In this document: piece by piece, positions 19,875-28,865 of the stretch | How the letters are laid out: each line of letters opens with the position of its first letter | How positions within the stretch are numbered: the stretch's first letter is position 1 | NCBI GenBank assembly: GCA_013334565.1 | Contig: JAAXXI010000001.1 | Location: 62,001-126,000, forward strand | Direction of reading: 5' to 3' | DNA: 64,000 nucleotides | DNA from: Chlorobiaceae bacterium | GTDB lineage: Bacteria > Bacteroidota > Chlorobiia > Chlorobiales > Chlorobiaceae | The notes under the pieces: model-generated | Told to the model about the DNA's origin: nothing | What the model saw: the letters and a program-made list of their open reading frames with translations, nothing else | Databases searched by the model: none | Translations under genes and position numbers: made by a program

Positions 19875-21743
19875 ATGCCGGAAAATGAATTGTTCAGACT
19901 GGAGGAATTTGAAAACGCGGTATATACCCGCAAATATGAACTTGCCGGAAAATTATTATTACGATTGCTGTTGCTGATCGATCAAAACTATGGCGAGTTC
20001 GCTCGTGAGATTCAGTTTAAAAACAACAGCCATCAGATTGAAATAGAGCAAGTTATCGATCATTTCTTCGGCAGGTTGGCGGCAGCGATCACCTCACTTT
20101 TTGCCGATCCGGATTTCCAGTTGAGCGAAAGCGGTTTTTATCAGTTGATGGCCTATCAGCGATGGCTTGATGTGGTTTTTTCCCGAACTCCGATGAAGAA
20201 TGCCGACCATGTCATCTACAGCCTGAACAACCTCGGCTGGGACAGCCCGACGATCCAGTGGAATGCGCGGGATATTTTGAAAATGGCACTGATCATGCTG
20301 CCGGATTCAGGGGTACCGATCGATCTGAATATGGTCTGGAAATCGAGCCCCCTGCTTGCTGTCAACATAGCCCTTGCCTGGGTGACACCTCGTTTCCTTG
20401 GAACAGAAACGGCCCATAAAAGAAGGGATTTCGCCCTGACGTGGCTACCGGAGCATCTTGAGAAATTAAAAATGGAAGAACTGCTCCAGTTGCCTCTCAA
20501 TAAATTGCATGACGTCTATATGCATTGCAGTTATTCTTCCCGAAAAAATAAACACGATATCAAGAAAGCCATCCACCTGATATGCCATAAACTGATTGAT
20601 TATTGCGGCGTGAAAGAGATTTCCGGGAACACATGCAAAGATATTCCTCTTGTAAGCGGAAAACCTGTCATGGTCGTCCTCCTGGAGTGGTTCAATACAA
20701 ATCACTCTGTATTTAGGACACATTCAAGGTCTCTGCTTGCGATGAAAAACAAATTCTATCTGATCGGTATCGGGGATGACAAATGTGTGGATCAAGGCGG
20801 ACGGGATGTGTTCGATGAATTCGTTACGCTTAAGCCAGGGACTTTTCTTGACCAGTTGAAGTTTGTCAAGGAAATTATCGATACAAGAGGAGCAAATGTA
20901 CTCTATATGCCATCGGTAGGAATGCAGCTCATCACGATTTTCACTTCGAGCATTCGGCTCGCACCTGTTCAGTTTACTGCATTGGGCCACGGAGCGTCAA
21001 CACAATCGCCATGGGTGGATTATTTTGCTGTCGATGAAGATTATATCGGTGAAAAAACGACATTTTCGGAAAAAATCATTGCCTTGCCCGTAGATGCCAT
21101 GCCATTTATCAACTCCAGTTCGCTCGATGCATCTGAAATAAAACCGTTAAGCCATGCATGGAATGGAAAGGTAAAAATTGCGGTGGCGGCGACGGTAATG
21201 AAACTCAATCCTGAATTTTTAAGCGCTTGCCGGCAGATAACCGAACGGGCAAAAACAAAAATCGAGTTTCATTTTTTTGTCGGCGGATGCACCGGGCTTG
21301 TCTGGCCGCTGGTTCAGCAATTCATTTCCGGCTACCTTCCGGACAAATCGATCATCTACAGACATCTGCCGTATCCTGAATACATGCGGAAGTTGAATCA
21401 ATGCGAGATGTTCATCACGCCGTTTCCGTACGGAAACATGAACGGCATTGCCGATGCCGCAATTTGCGGACTTGTCGGTGTCTGCAAAAGCGGCCCTCAT
21501 GTGCATGAACATATCGATGCAGGCCTTTTTAAAAGGCTCGGACTGCCGAAATGGACAATAGCGAAATCAGTAGAGAAGTATATCGAGGCGGCTGTTCGCA
21601 TGGCGGATGTTCATGAAGAACGAGTAAAACTCCAGAGACAACTGATCAGCGGCAACAACCTGAACAACTTGTATGAAGGCCGTCCGGAGATACTGGGCGA
21701 GGAAATTCTGAAAATACTCACAGACGGCAGTACTTCAGGCTGA
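19875..21743 (+). CDS. HMW1C-type cytoplasmic N-glycosyltransferase (GT41)
   Basis: Transfers hexose, usually glucose from UDP-Glc, onto Asn in N-x-S/T sequons in the cytoplasm. 622 residues, the length of Actinobacillus pleuropneumoniae NGT. N-terminal all-alpha domain (~1-260), then GT-B fold. From remembered ApNGT sequence the key positions are present: H277 in NTNHSVFRTH, T440 and K443 in ATVMKLNP (ApNGT T438, K441), N523 and D527 in PFPYGNMNGIAD (ApNGT N521, D525). LVGVCKSG, HVHEHIDAGLFKRLGLP and YIGEKTTFSE also match. The ApNGT Q469 position appears to be glycine (~471). The gene is more AT-rich than its neighbours, suggesting transfer. It lies 65 bases before a methyltransferase gene and converges with an autotransporter rich in sequons, its likely substrate. 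Confidence 0.9.
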   Translation: MPENELFRLEEFENAVYTRKYELAGKLLLRLLLLIDQNYGEFAREIQFKNNSHQIEIEQVIDHFFGRLAAAITSLFADPDFQLSESGFYQLMAYQRWLDVVFSRTPMKNADHVIYSLNNLGWDSPTIQWNARDILKMALIMLPDSGVPIDLNMVWKSSPLLAVNIALAWVTPRFLGTETAHKRRDFALTWLPEHLEKLKMEELLQLPLNKLHDVYMHCSYSSRKNKHDIKKAIHLICHKLIDYCGVKEISGNTCKDIPLVSGKPVMVVLLEWFNTNHSVFRTHSRSLLAMKNKFYLIGIGDDKCVDQGGRDVFDEFVTLKPGTFLDQLKFVKEIIDTRGANVLYMPSVGMQLITIFTSSIRLAPVQFTALGHGASTQSPWVDYFAVDEDYIGEKTTFSEKIIALPVDAMPFINSSSLDASEIKPLSHAWNGKVKIAVAATVMKLNPEFLSACRQITERAKTKIEFHFFVGGCTGLVWPLVQQFISGYLPDKSIIYRHLPYPEYMRKLNQCEMFITPFPYGNMNGIADAAICGLVGVCKSGPHVHEHIDAGLFKRLGLPKWTIAKSVEKYIEAAVRMADVHEERVKLQRQLISGNNLNNLYEGRPEILGEEILKILTDGSTSG

Positions 21744-21808
21744 GCGAACTGCCATCCCTGCCAGATAATGGATAAGATATTTCGATTCAACCCTTTAATA
21801 AACGAAAT

Positions 21809-23344
21809 ATGTCAGACTGGACATCAGGTTATATGGCCGATATCGATTACACGTTCGGTTATTATGCCGAACTCAATCCGTTCAGGCTCAAACTTGCCTT
21901 TCTGAATGCCGGCCTTGTTTTTCCTGAAACCGGGACGGCATGCGAACTTGGTTACGGCCAGGGGCTCTGTGTAAACATTCATGCTGCAGGTAGCCTTGTG
22001 GACTGGTATGGAACCGATTTCAATCCTTCACAGGCTGCTTTTGCGGAAGAGATTGCCTCGAAGTCCGGAGCAAATCTTAAACTTTACGACGAGGCATTCG
22101 ATGATTTTTGCTCGCGCAAGGACCTCCCGGATTTTGATTATATCGGCTTACATGGCATCTGGAGCTGGATTTCGGACGAAAACCGGCATGTCATTGTTGA
22201 TTTTATCAGAAGAAAATTGAAAGTAGGCGGTGTTCTCTATATCAGTTACAATACCATGCCGGGATGGGCGGCATTTGCGCCTATCCGCCATCTGATGAAC
22301 CTGCATGCCGAAATTATCGGGGCCGACGGAAAAGGAATTTTAAATCGTGTTGACAGTGCAATCGATTTTACAGAAAAACTCCTTGCAACCAATCCGCTTT
22401 ACTCGAGAGTGAACCCTCAGATTCCGGAGCGGATTAAGAACCTGACGGGACAGAACCGCCAATACCTTGCCCACGAGTATTTCAACAAGCATTGGTATCC
22501 CATGCATTTTTCAACCATGGCAGATTGGCTGGAACCGGCAAAACTGCAGTATGCCGTTTCGGCAAATTTTCTCGATCATATCGATATGCTCCACATGAGT
22601 ATGGATCAGCAGGCCTTTATCAATGGTATTCCTGATCCGATATTGCGCCAGAGTGTCAGGGATTTCATGGTGAATCAGCAGTTCAGGAAAGACTACTGGG
22701 TAAAAGGGGCAAGGAGATTGACCTCACTCGAGCAAGCAGAAACCCTGCGCGGTCTCAAGGTGATCCTGACGGGCCATCGACCCGATATAGAAATGAAAGT
22801 TACCGGAGCCCTCGGGGAAGCGTCCTTGAACGAAGAGATTTACAATCCTATTCTTGATGCACTATCGGAGAATACGCCGAAAGAAGTTGCTCAGCTTGAA
22901 ATGGAGCTCCAGTCTAAAGGAATTGGTTTGGCGAAGATATTATTGGCATTGGTGCTGTTTTCCGGCACGGGACATCTTGAGCTGGTCCAGGATGAAGAAT
23001 CCATTGCCGAAGCGAAGAAAACCGCACACAAAATCAACACATATCTCATGACCAAGGCAAGGGGCTCGAACGACATCAACTTCCTTTCCAGTCCTGTAAC
23101 GGGGGGAGGTGTTCATGTCGGACGGATACAGCAGTTGTTTCTTCTTGCTCTCATTGAAGGGAAGGATAGTCCTGAAGAGTGGGCCCGGAAGGCATGGGAA
23201 GCACTCCGTGTTCAGGACCAGAAACTTATCAGGGACGGAAAAGTTCTTGAGTCATCCGAAGAAAACCTGTCAGAGCTCCTGGAACAGGCAAGGATATTTA
23301 AAACGAAGAGACTGCCGATTTTAAAAACATTGCAGGTGATCTGA
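21809..23344 (+). CDS. SAM methyltransferase with regulatory domain, PKMT-like
   Basis: 511 residues. The N-terminus WTSGYMADIDYTFGYYAELNP leads into a Rossmann methyltransferase: motif I ACELGYGQGL (44-53), GTDFNPSQAAFAEE (motif II region), DFDYIGLHGIWSWI and KVGGVLYISYNTMPGW. A C-terminal part (~220-511) fits the predicted methyltransferase regulatory domain (MethyTransf_Reg). The same architecture occurs in rickettsial protein lysine methyltransferases that modify the autotransporter OmpB. Here it sits directly behind an NGT gene and faces an autotransporter gene, so protein (Lys) or glycan methylation of that adhesin is the natural inference. A role on another substrate cannot be excluded. 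Ends just before a shared bidirectional terminator. Confidence 0.8.
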   Translation: MSDWTSGYMADIDYTFGYYAELNPFRLKLAFLNAGLVFPETGTACELGYGQGLCVNIHAAGSLVDWYGTDFNPSQAAFAEEIASKSGANLKLYDEAFDDFCSRKDLPDFDYIGLHGIWSWISDENRHVIVDFIRRKLKVGGVLYISYNTMPGWAAFAPIRHLMNLHAEIIGADGKGILNRVDSAIDFTEKLLATNPLYSRVNPQIPERIKNLTGQNRQYLAHEYFNKHWYPMHFSTMADWLEPAKLQYAVSANFLDHIDMLHMSMDQQAFINGIPDPILRQSVRDFMVNQQFRKDYWVKGARRLTSLEQAETLRGLKVILTGHRPDIEMKVTGALGEASLNEEIYNPILDALSENTPKEVAQLEMELQSKGIGLAKILLALVLFSGTGHLELVQDEESIAEAKKTAHKINTYLMTKARGSNDINFLSSPVTGGGVHVGRIQQLFLLALIEGKDSPEEWARKAWEALRVQDQKLIRDGKVLESSEENLSELLEQARIFKTKRLPILKTLQVI

Positions 23345-23366
23345 AACAATTATAAAAATGGACAAA

Positions 23367-23406
23367 ACAGAAAGGGCGGTCACCTTTGAGGAACCGCCCT
23401 TTCTGT
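23367..23406. terminator. Bidirectional terminator between methyltransferase and autotransporter
   Basis: Perfect 14-base stem ACAGAAAGGGCGGT (23367-23380) / ACCGCCCTTTCTGT (23393-23406) with a 12-base loop, between two convergent stop codons (23344 and 23426). T-rich bases lie on both sides. Confidence 0.9.
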
Positions 23407-23425
23407 TTGTTAACCGGAGAGACTC

Positions 23426-26400
23426 TTAGAAGGCTTTCCGAATACCTACGTTCAGTCTGTAATTGTAGGAATCGAGGTTATCCAGACCATAGATCGCTTC
23501 TGCCTTCAGGAAGTAGCTGAGGTTGTTCTTTTCCGAAATCCTCCGGCTGATGCCGATAGCTCCACCGAGGAAGAGTGTTTCCGGTTTGGACGACAGCGTA
23601 ACAGGCTCTTTGGTGTCAGCGTAATACGCATTGTTCATGGAGTAGGTTACGCGGTTAGACTCGCTGAAGTCCTTGATCAGGTTGATTTCAAAGAACGGAT
23701 TGAAATCAAAATCGCAGGACTTGAACATGCCGGTGATTCCCAGCCTGCCTTGCAGCGCATCGTGCTCTTCGATGTTCACATCGCCCGTAAGTATCGGCGT
23801 AGTGATTCCGAGCCCATCGGTGTGCTGGTAAACCAGCTGGGCCTGTGGCTGAAGGGTGAAGCATTTGCCTATCGGTATGCCAACTCCGACTTCAAGAGAG
23901 CCGAGGTAACTCCACATATCGACATCGTGTTTCGGATAGGTCAGATAGTCGATATCGATATTGTGGCTGGTCGCCTGGGCGACACCCTCGATATAGAACT
24001 TGTCGGGATTGTGAACGGTAACATACGCACCAACCGAGTAAGCCGTATCGTTGAGTTTGCCGGCCAGGTCGCTTCTCAGGCCTGCGACATCCGCTTCGTT
24101 ATAGCCGATACCCGCATACAGGCCGATGTTGTGCCGTGTATCTTTTCCTCCGGCTGCGATGTCGGCACCGATCTGCATGCCGCCGCTGTATCCTTTGAGC
24201 TCGGTTGCTGCGTCACCGCTCATGCCGAGGCGGTATTTGCTGCCGTAACCCCTTACCCAGAATGCGGATTTTTCGGCATTTTTATCGGCAAACCAGGTAT
24301 AGGTGCGGCGTTCGTGGAAACGCGGTATCGATTCATACCCGAGCTTCTCGACAAACGGAGTCACAGCCTGCAGCACGGCGGCCTCCTCACGGTATCCGGG
24401 AGACTGCAGGTACCAGTCATGATCCGAACCTTCGACAAGGTTAACCGCAAATGGGCCGAAGTCGTCAGGGTTGCCAAGAAGAAATGCGTTGGATGAAACA
24501 GGATTGTTTGTATCGATAATCTTGATTCCATTTCCAGCCGTTACTGCTACAGGGTTTACGACGTTATTGACGAATACTTTTGTCGGACCTGATGCCGTGC
24601 CGTTGATGGTAACAAGCTCCGCTGATGTATTACCGCTTGTACTGAGATCGGCATCAAGCAAGAGGACCCCTGTACCGCTATAATTACCGGTGACCGTCAA
24701 AGTATCGTTTACCTCATCGTCAAGCAGTGAATACGTTCCATTATTGACCATATTGCCGGCAATGGTGACGTCTACCGGAGAATGGCCACCTCCATAGACG
24801 AACGAACCGGGATCGATATTGAATTCAACAAGACCGGAAGTCGACGTAATATTCATTTTGCCGCGGTTATCGATGATATCAACAATTCCATCACCGAGAT
24901 CGACTTTGGAGTTGTTGGTGACCCAGATGTTCTCCCATTCGACGACCTTTGTGCCAACCATACCGGTCCAGCCGTCAAATTTCAGCAGGTCGCCAGTCGT
25001 CATATTGACTGGAAGGGAAGCAATGTCGTCTCTCGTAGACTCGGAGCCAATACTGTAACCGCCGGATAATGTCGGGACTGTGCTTATAATCGCGTTGTCC
25101 TTGATTACCATGGTATCGTTGCCTTGCCCAAGGTAGACGTTGCCGATAAGCTGGGCATTTTCTTCAACGGTGATGTTGTCTTTATTGGGATTTGTAAAAA
25201 GAGCATAGCCGCCGAAGCCATCGAACCTGCCTGAACGGATAGCATAACCGAGATCGGTTTCATTTTTATCGGTGCCGGATACAATCGCATTGCCGGAAAT
25301 GTCAAGATCCATCTGGCCATCGGCAAGAATACCCGCCGCCGCACCGTTCGCTGTCGCGCTGATGTTCCCTGTAATGATGAGCGGCGTATAGCTCGTCGTT
25401 CCAGAGTCATATGTGCCGATATGATCTCCCGCGGCAATACCGGCGGCGGAATGTCCTCCGGCTTCCGCGATCACCGTTCCGGACAGGATGCCTCCGATTT
25501 TCAGGTCATCCCCGGCATAAAGCCCATAGGCAGAATTGTGCGTACCGTTGGCTACCGTAACACTGGCAAAATCGTAACCGGCTTGTGCAGTAACATTGCC
25601 GGAGAGATCACCGCCTATGATGATATCGTCATTACCATCGGTAAAGAGTCCATAAGCGTTATCATCACCAGCCTGGGCTGTAATGTTACCCGACAGATTG
25701 TTATTAATGTTAATGTCATGTTGATCCGCATAGAGACCGTAGGCTCCATCACCTCCAGCCTGGGCTTTAACCGCTCCGGAAAGATTACCATTGATATTCA
25801 GGTCATAGCCGGCATGCAACCCGTAGGCAGTATTGAAATTACCGTTGACTACCTTACCATTGGCAAAATCGTACCCGGCCTGGGCGGTTATCGTACCGTT
25901 GAGATTGCCACCAATGGTGATATCGTCATTACCATCTGTAAAGAGTCCATAAGCTTCACCAGACCCACCCTGTGCAGTAACATTGCCTGAGAGACTGCCT
26001 GTGATGTTTATGTTCCCGCCAGAAGCGTACAGACCGTAGACATCATCACCTCCAGCCTGGGCTTTAACCGTTCCGGAAAGATTGCCATTGATGTTCAGGT
26101 TATCACCAGCACGAAAACCGTAGGCGTCATCGTTACTTCCGTTAACGACGGTTTTAGTCGTGAAATTATACCCAGCCTGAGCGTTAACATTTCCGAGGAA
26201 ATCGCCATTGACGGTAATGTCATCATTTAAAGTAAAGAGACCATATGCACCATCATCTCCTGCCTGGGCGGTAACCGTTCCATTGAACACATTGCCAGCA
26301 GTACCAATAGTTATATGATCTTCGGCATAGAGTCCGTAAGCTTCAACTCCTCCAGCCTGCGCGGTAACTGTCCCGGAAAGGGTTCCTCCTATGGACAGGT

Positions 26401-27241
26401 CATTTTTGCTGGCGCGCAGTCCATATGCGTTATTGTGGTCACCGTTTACAACAATATTGTTCAGGAAGTCATAACCTGCCTGAGCAGTAACAGAACCGGC
26501 GAGATCTCCGGTTATTTTAAGGTCATTTGCCCCTCGCAAACCATAAGCTTCGTCATCGCCAGCCTGAGCAGTAACGGTTCCGGAAAGGGTTCCATTGATA
26601 TTTAGATTTTTGCCTGTATTGTAGGCGCGTATGCCATAGGCCTCATCGTTGTAAGCTTGTGCGATAACGGAGCCAGTCAGATTTCCGTTAATAGTGAGGT
26701 TATCTTTAGCGAAGAGGCCGTATGCCTGGTTATTGGATGCAACAGCTGTAAAAGTGCCATTGATATCGTTGCTCAGTAAACCAGAACCGGTTGCATAAAA
26801 ACTGTTGATAGTCAAGTTGTTCGTACCATAAACGGCTGTAACATTATTGCCTGTACCTGTTGCGTCAACAGAAAATCCGTTATCTAACGTAAGTACTGGG
26901 CTATTAATTGTTCTCAGTAAACTGGTTCCTGCAACGCTCGTGCTCGAGATGGTAACAGGGTAGCCATCCGTTGTTTCAAAAATTACACTTTGATTGACAG
27001 TTACAATATCTGAGGGGTTACTTGTCTGAATCTTAAATGGATTCGTTGTGTTGCCAAAAAAAATTGTACTGGTATCACTATCTCCATTGGCACTTGTAAT
27101 TGCACTTTGAATACTGTTTGAACCTGTTGGGGTTGTGGTTGTTACATCATAAACAAAGGCAGAAGGAATACTTTCCGCATTCGCCTGGCCGGCACCAAGT
27201 GCGACAAATAAAGCTACAAGAGCTATGTTTCTCTTTTTCAT
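23426..27241 (-). CDS. Autotransporter adhesin with sequon-rich repeat passenger
   Basis: 1271 residues from MKKRNIALVALFVALGAGQANA, a clean signal peptide with AxA cleavage; the frame is open 21 codons upstream, but that would bury the signal. The passenger (~25-985) is beta-helix-like, with ~14 repeats at ~158-608 (motif NINGNLSGTVxAQAGxDxAYGL). It contains about 32 N-x-S/T sequons by eye, few lysines and essentially no Cys. The C-terminal ~280 residues form an autotransporter barrel starting near AFWVRGYGSKYRLGM and ending LNVGIRKAF with terminal Phe. Two cysteines occur in the barrel (GKCFTL, KSCDF). Type Va secretion is expected. The convergent NGT and methyltransferase genes are the likely modifiers. 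Function inferred as surface adhesin or aggregation factor. Confidence 0.9.
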   Translation of the reverse strand: MKKRNIALVALFVALGAGQANAESIPSAFVYDVTTTTPTGSNSIQSAITSANGDSDTSTIFFGNTTNPFKIQTSNPSDIVTVNQSVIFETTDGYPVTISSTSVAGTSLLRTINSPVLTLDNGFSVDATGTGNNVTAVYGTNNLTINSFYATGSGLLSNDINGTFTAVASNNQAYGLFAKDNLTINGNLTGSVIAQAYNDEAYGIRAYNTGKNLNINGTLSGTVTAQAGDDEAYGLRGANDLKITGDLAGSVTAQAGYDFLNNIVVNGDHNNAYGLRASKNDLSIGGTLSGTVTAQAGGVEAYGLYAEDHITIGTAGNVFNGTVTAQAGDDGAYGLFTLNDDITVNGDFLGNVNAQAGYNFTTKTVVNGSNDDAYGFRAGDNLNINGNLSGTVKAQAGGDDVYGLYASGGNINITGSLSGNVTAQGGSGEAYGLFTDGNDDITIGGNLNGTITAQAGYDFANGKVVNGNFNTAYGLHAGYDLNINGNLSGAVKAQAGGDGAYGLYADQHDININNNLSGNITAQAGDDNAYGLFTDGNDDIIIGGDLSGNVTAQAGYDFASVTVANGTHNSAYGLYAGDDLKIGGILSGTVIAEAGGHSAAGIAAGDHIGTYDSGTTSYTPLIITGNISATANGAAAGILADGQMDLDISGNAIVSGTDKNETDLGYAIRSGRFDGFGGYALFTNPNKDNITVEENAQLIGNVYLGQGNDTMVIKDNAIISTVPTLSGGYSIGSESTRDDIASLPVNMTTGDLLKFDGWTGMVGTKVVEWENIWVTNNSKVDLGDGIVDIIDNRGKMNITSTSGLVEFNIDPGSFVYGGGHSPVDVTIAGNMVNNGTYSLLDDEVNDTLTVTGNYSGTGVLLLDADLSTSGNTSAELVTINGTASGPTKVFVNNVVNPVAVTAGNGIKIIDTNNPVSSNAFLLGNPDDFGPFAVNLVEGSDHDWYLQSPGYREEAAVLQAVTPFVEKLGYESIPRFHERRTYTWFADKNAEKSAFWVRGYGSKYRLGMSGDAATELKGYSGGMQIGADIAAGGKDTRHNIGLYAGIGYNEADVAGLRSDLAGKLNDTAYSVGAYVTVHNPDKFYIEGVAQATSHNIDIDYLTYPKHDVDMWSYLGSLEVGVGIPIGKCFTLQPQAQLVYQHTDGLGITTPILTGDVNIEEHDALQGRLGITGMFKSCDFDFNPFFEINLIKDFSESNRVTYSMNNAYYADTKEPVTLSSKPETLFLGGAIGISRRISEKNNLSYFLKAEAIYGLDNLDSYNYRLNVGIRKAF
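25418..26770 (-). repeat. Coding repeat array with three-unit super-period
   Basis: About 14 repeats of 23-41 codons. Every third unit (four units in all) carries an extra 11-12 residue insert of the form YDF-x-VVNG-x-N before AYGL. The higher-order period is about 99 codons (297 bases). Most units have the turn D-[LI]-x-I-x-G, then LSG-[NT]-[VI]-x-AQAG. One or two sequons per unit lie in the LSG or NVT positions. Confidence 0.85.
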
Positions 27242-27644
27242 GAGTGTGTGTGGTTTGAATGAGAGAAAGAAATATGTAAATCGCAATAAAGATCGATACT
27301 TCACAAAAATATCAGCACTGGGAACTTCAAACCGGTTGCCTCAGCAGATACTCTTTTCGTAACACATCGTAACCCTTCGCCATACAATCTCGTCTCTTCT
27401 ACGTCCTTCGTGGCTTGAGCAATCAATAGGGGAGGTCAACAGTCAATGGAGGAAATTACAACTAATCACGGTAAAAAACTACTGTTTCTTTTTCATATCT
27501 GAACAATGAAAGAGAAACAGGTGAGATAATGCACTATTATTACACCAAGCAAAAAAAATAACACTCAATTTGGAGAGTACCGGAAAACACGTTTTCGAAA
27601 TACAGACCGCATCTCCCGGTTGTCTCGAGGACGATCCTGGATCG
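27242..27644. other. Upstream region of the autotransporter, no gene seen
   Basis: About 400 AT-rich bases that should hold the autotransporter promoter. No Shine-Dalgarno is obvious before its ATG (CACACACACTC). Short open frames show no recognisable product. Confidence 0.5.
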
Positions 27645-27902
27645 TTACCCTTCTTTCGTGCCTTCGGTAACGGTAAGCTGCGTATCGTTCCTTTTGAGAA
27701 TTCCATCCGCCACCATTTTGTTGACAGCCTGTGTCAGCTGTTCATAGGTTCTGAGCAGTGCCGGAAGTGACATTGCCAATGAACCGATGGGCCGGATGTT
27801 CGCCTTGTCTTTTTCGATCTGTAAGATATTGACAAGGTCAAACCGGACGATGCCGTCGATCATCGTGATATTGGCAATACCGTCTACATACGATGTCATC
27901 AT
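27645..27902 (-). CDS. Small conserved hypothetical protein
   Basis: 85 residues (the second Met gives 84). MTSYVDGIANITMIDGIVRFDLVNI is followed by a helical half, SLPALLRTYEQLTQAVNKMV. I recall similar 70-90 residue proteins of unknown role in anaerobic or marine bacteria. The fold looks like a short beta-meander plus helix. No signal peptide, no metal motif. Single gene between the autotransporter and the sigma-factor operon. No function assigned. Confidence 0.6.
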   Translation of the reverse strand: MMTSYVDGIANITMIDGIVRFDLVNILQIEKDKANIRPIGSLAMSLPALLRTYEQLTQAVNKMVADGILKRNDTQLTVTEGTKEG

Positions 27903-28053
27903 GGATTATTCCTTCGATTGAGGTTAAAAAATACATCTTGAAACCGGAGAGCTTAACGAAATAACAAAGTACAACCGCGGGCTTATTTTACAAAAAAACA
28001 GATCCATTTTCTCCTCTGCGGTTAACCATCTGCCTGGATAAAAAAAGCATTCC

Positions 28054-28860
28054 TTATCGACCGGGTGGCTGGACTTGCGGCTGGACCTGCTCCTGATTTT
28101 TTTCGGGCTCTTTCTTCACGACAGGTTCGACTTTCCTTTTGTACTTCTTTTCCCAGGCCTGTATTTCCTTCGCCCGGAATGATACACGCCCGGTCCGGGT
28201 CCCGGTGATTTTCAGCAATCGGCCCGGTGCGAGCCGGGTTCCGGGCTCAACCTCGGCCTTGCTGACATCGACCGTCCACAGGACTTTTCTGAATGTTCTG
28301 AGCACAATGACACCCTTCTCTTTATCATATGCCAGGATTTTCCCGCCGAGTCGCCCCTTGCTTGCCTGTGACCATCGGAACTCGTTCGAATAGATCAGGC
28401 GGTGGTACCCACGGACATTTTCGACAAGATAACGGTGAATATATCCCCCGACGTCTACCGTATTGAGGCAGAGGCTGATCAGCAGGCTCGCCAGCAGAGA
28501 GGCAGCGACAACCTTCGCGGTCGTATACCGGTACCCTTTCCTGGTATGGCGGAACCCGTAATAGGCAACAAGGATGAACAGGGCGAGGGCCCCGATCCAG
28601 AGGTAGGGAATGCTCCTGAAGATATCGGCGACGAGGGGCTGCTGTTCGAAATAAAGGGTGATGACTTCATGATCCTCGATGAAGTCGTTGTCGAGGAAGA
28701 CATACATGGCCGTGGCCATGGCGATGCTGCCGGTCAACACGGAAAAGACGGCAAGCGCCCAGAAAGCGAATTGCCTCAGCACGAAGTGCCAGCGGGGAAT
28801 CGGCACCGCCTGTCTTTTTTCGATTTCCTCGAGAATCGATCCTGCTCTGTCCTTGGGCAT
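28054..28860 (-). CDS. Membrane protein encoded after ECF sigma factor, possible anti-sigma
   Basis: 268 residues. The cytoplasmic N-terminal ~30 residues (RAGSILEEIEKRQAVPIPRWHFVL) precede membrane segments near 30-53, 86-103 and 117-137. The C-terminal domain (~150-240, LGGKILAYDKEKGVIVLRTFRK ... GRLLKITGTRTGRVSFRAKEI) looks like an OB- or SH3-type beta barrel and ends in a Lys/Glu/Gln/Pro tail. It starts 5 bases after the sigma gene, so it is probably its membrane partner or anti-sigma factor. No zinc-anti-sigma motif (HxxxCxxC) is seen. Function inferred from position. Confidence 0.7.
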   Translation of the reverse strand: MPKDRAGSILEEIEKRQAVPIPRWHFVLRQFAFWALAVFSVLTGSIAMATAMYVFLDNDFIEDHEVITLYFEQQPLVADIFRSIPYLWIGALALFILVAYYGFRHTRKGYRYTTAKVVAASLLASLLISLCLNTVDVGGYIHRYLVENVRGYHRLIYSNEFRWSQASKGRLGGKILAYDKEKGVIVLRTFRKVLWTVDVSKAEVEPGTRLAPGRLLKITGTRTGRVSFRAKEIQAWEKKYKRKVEPVVKKEPEKNQEQVQPQVQPPGR

Positions 28861-28865
28861 GGCTG

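Noticed and set aside
25418-26770. Repeats of regular spacing that could suggest a CRISPR array
   Set aside because: They encode an in-frame protein repeat of 23-41 codons with variable sequence and no short identical repeats separated by unique spacers.
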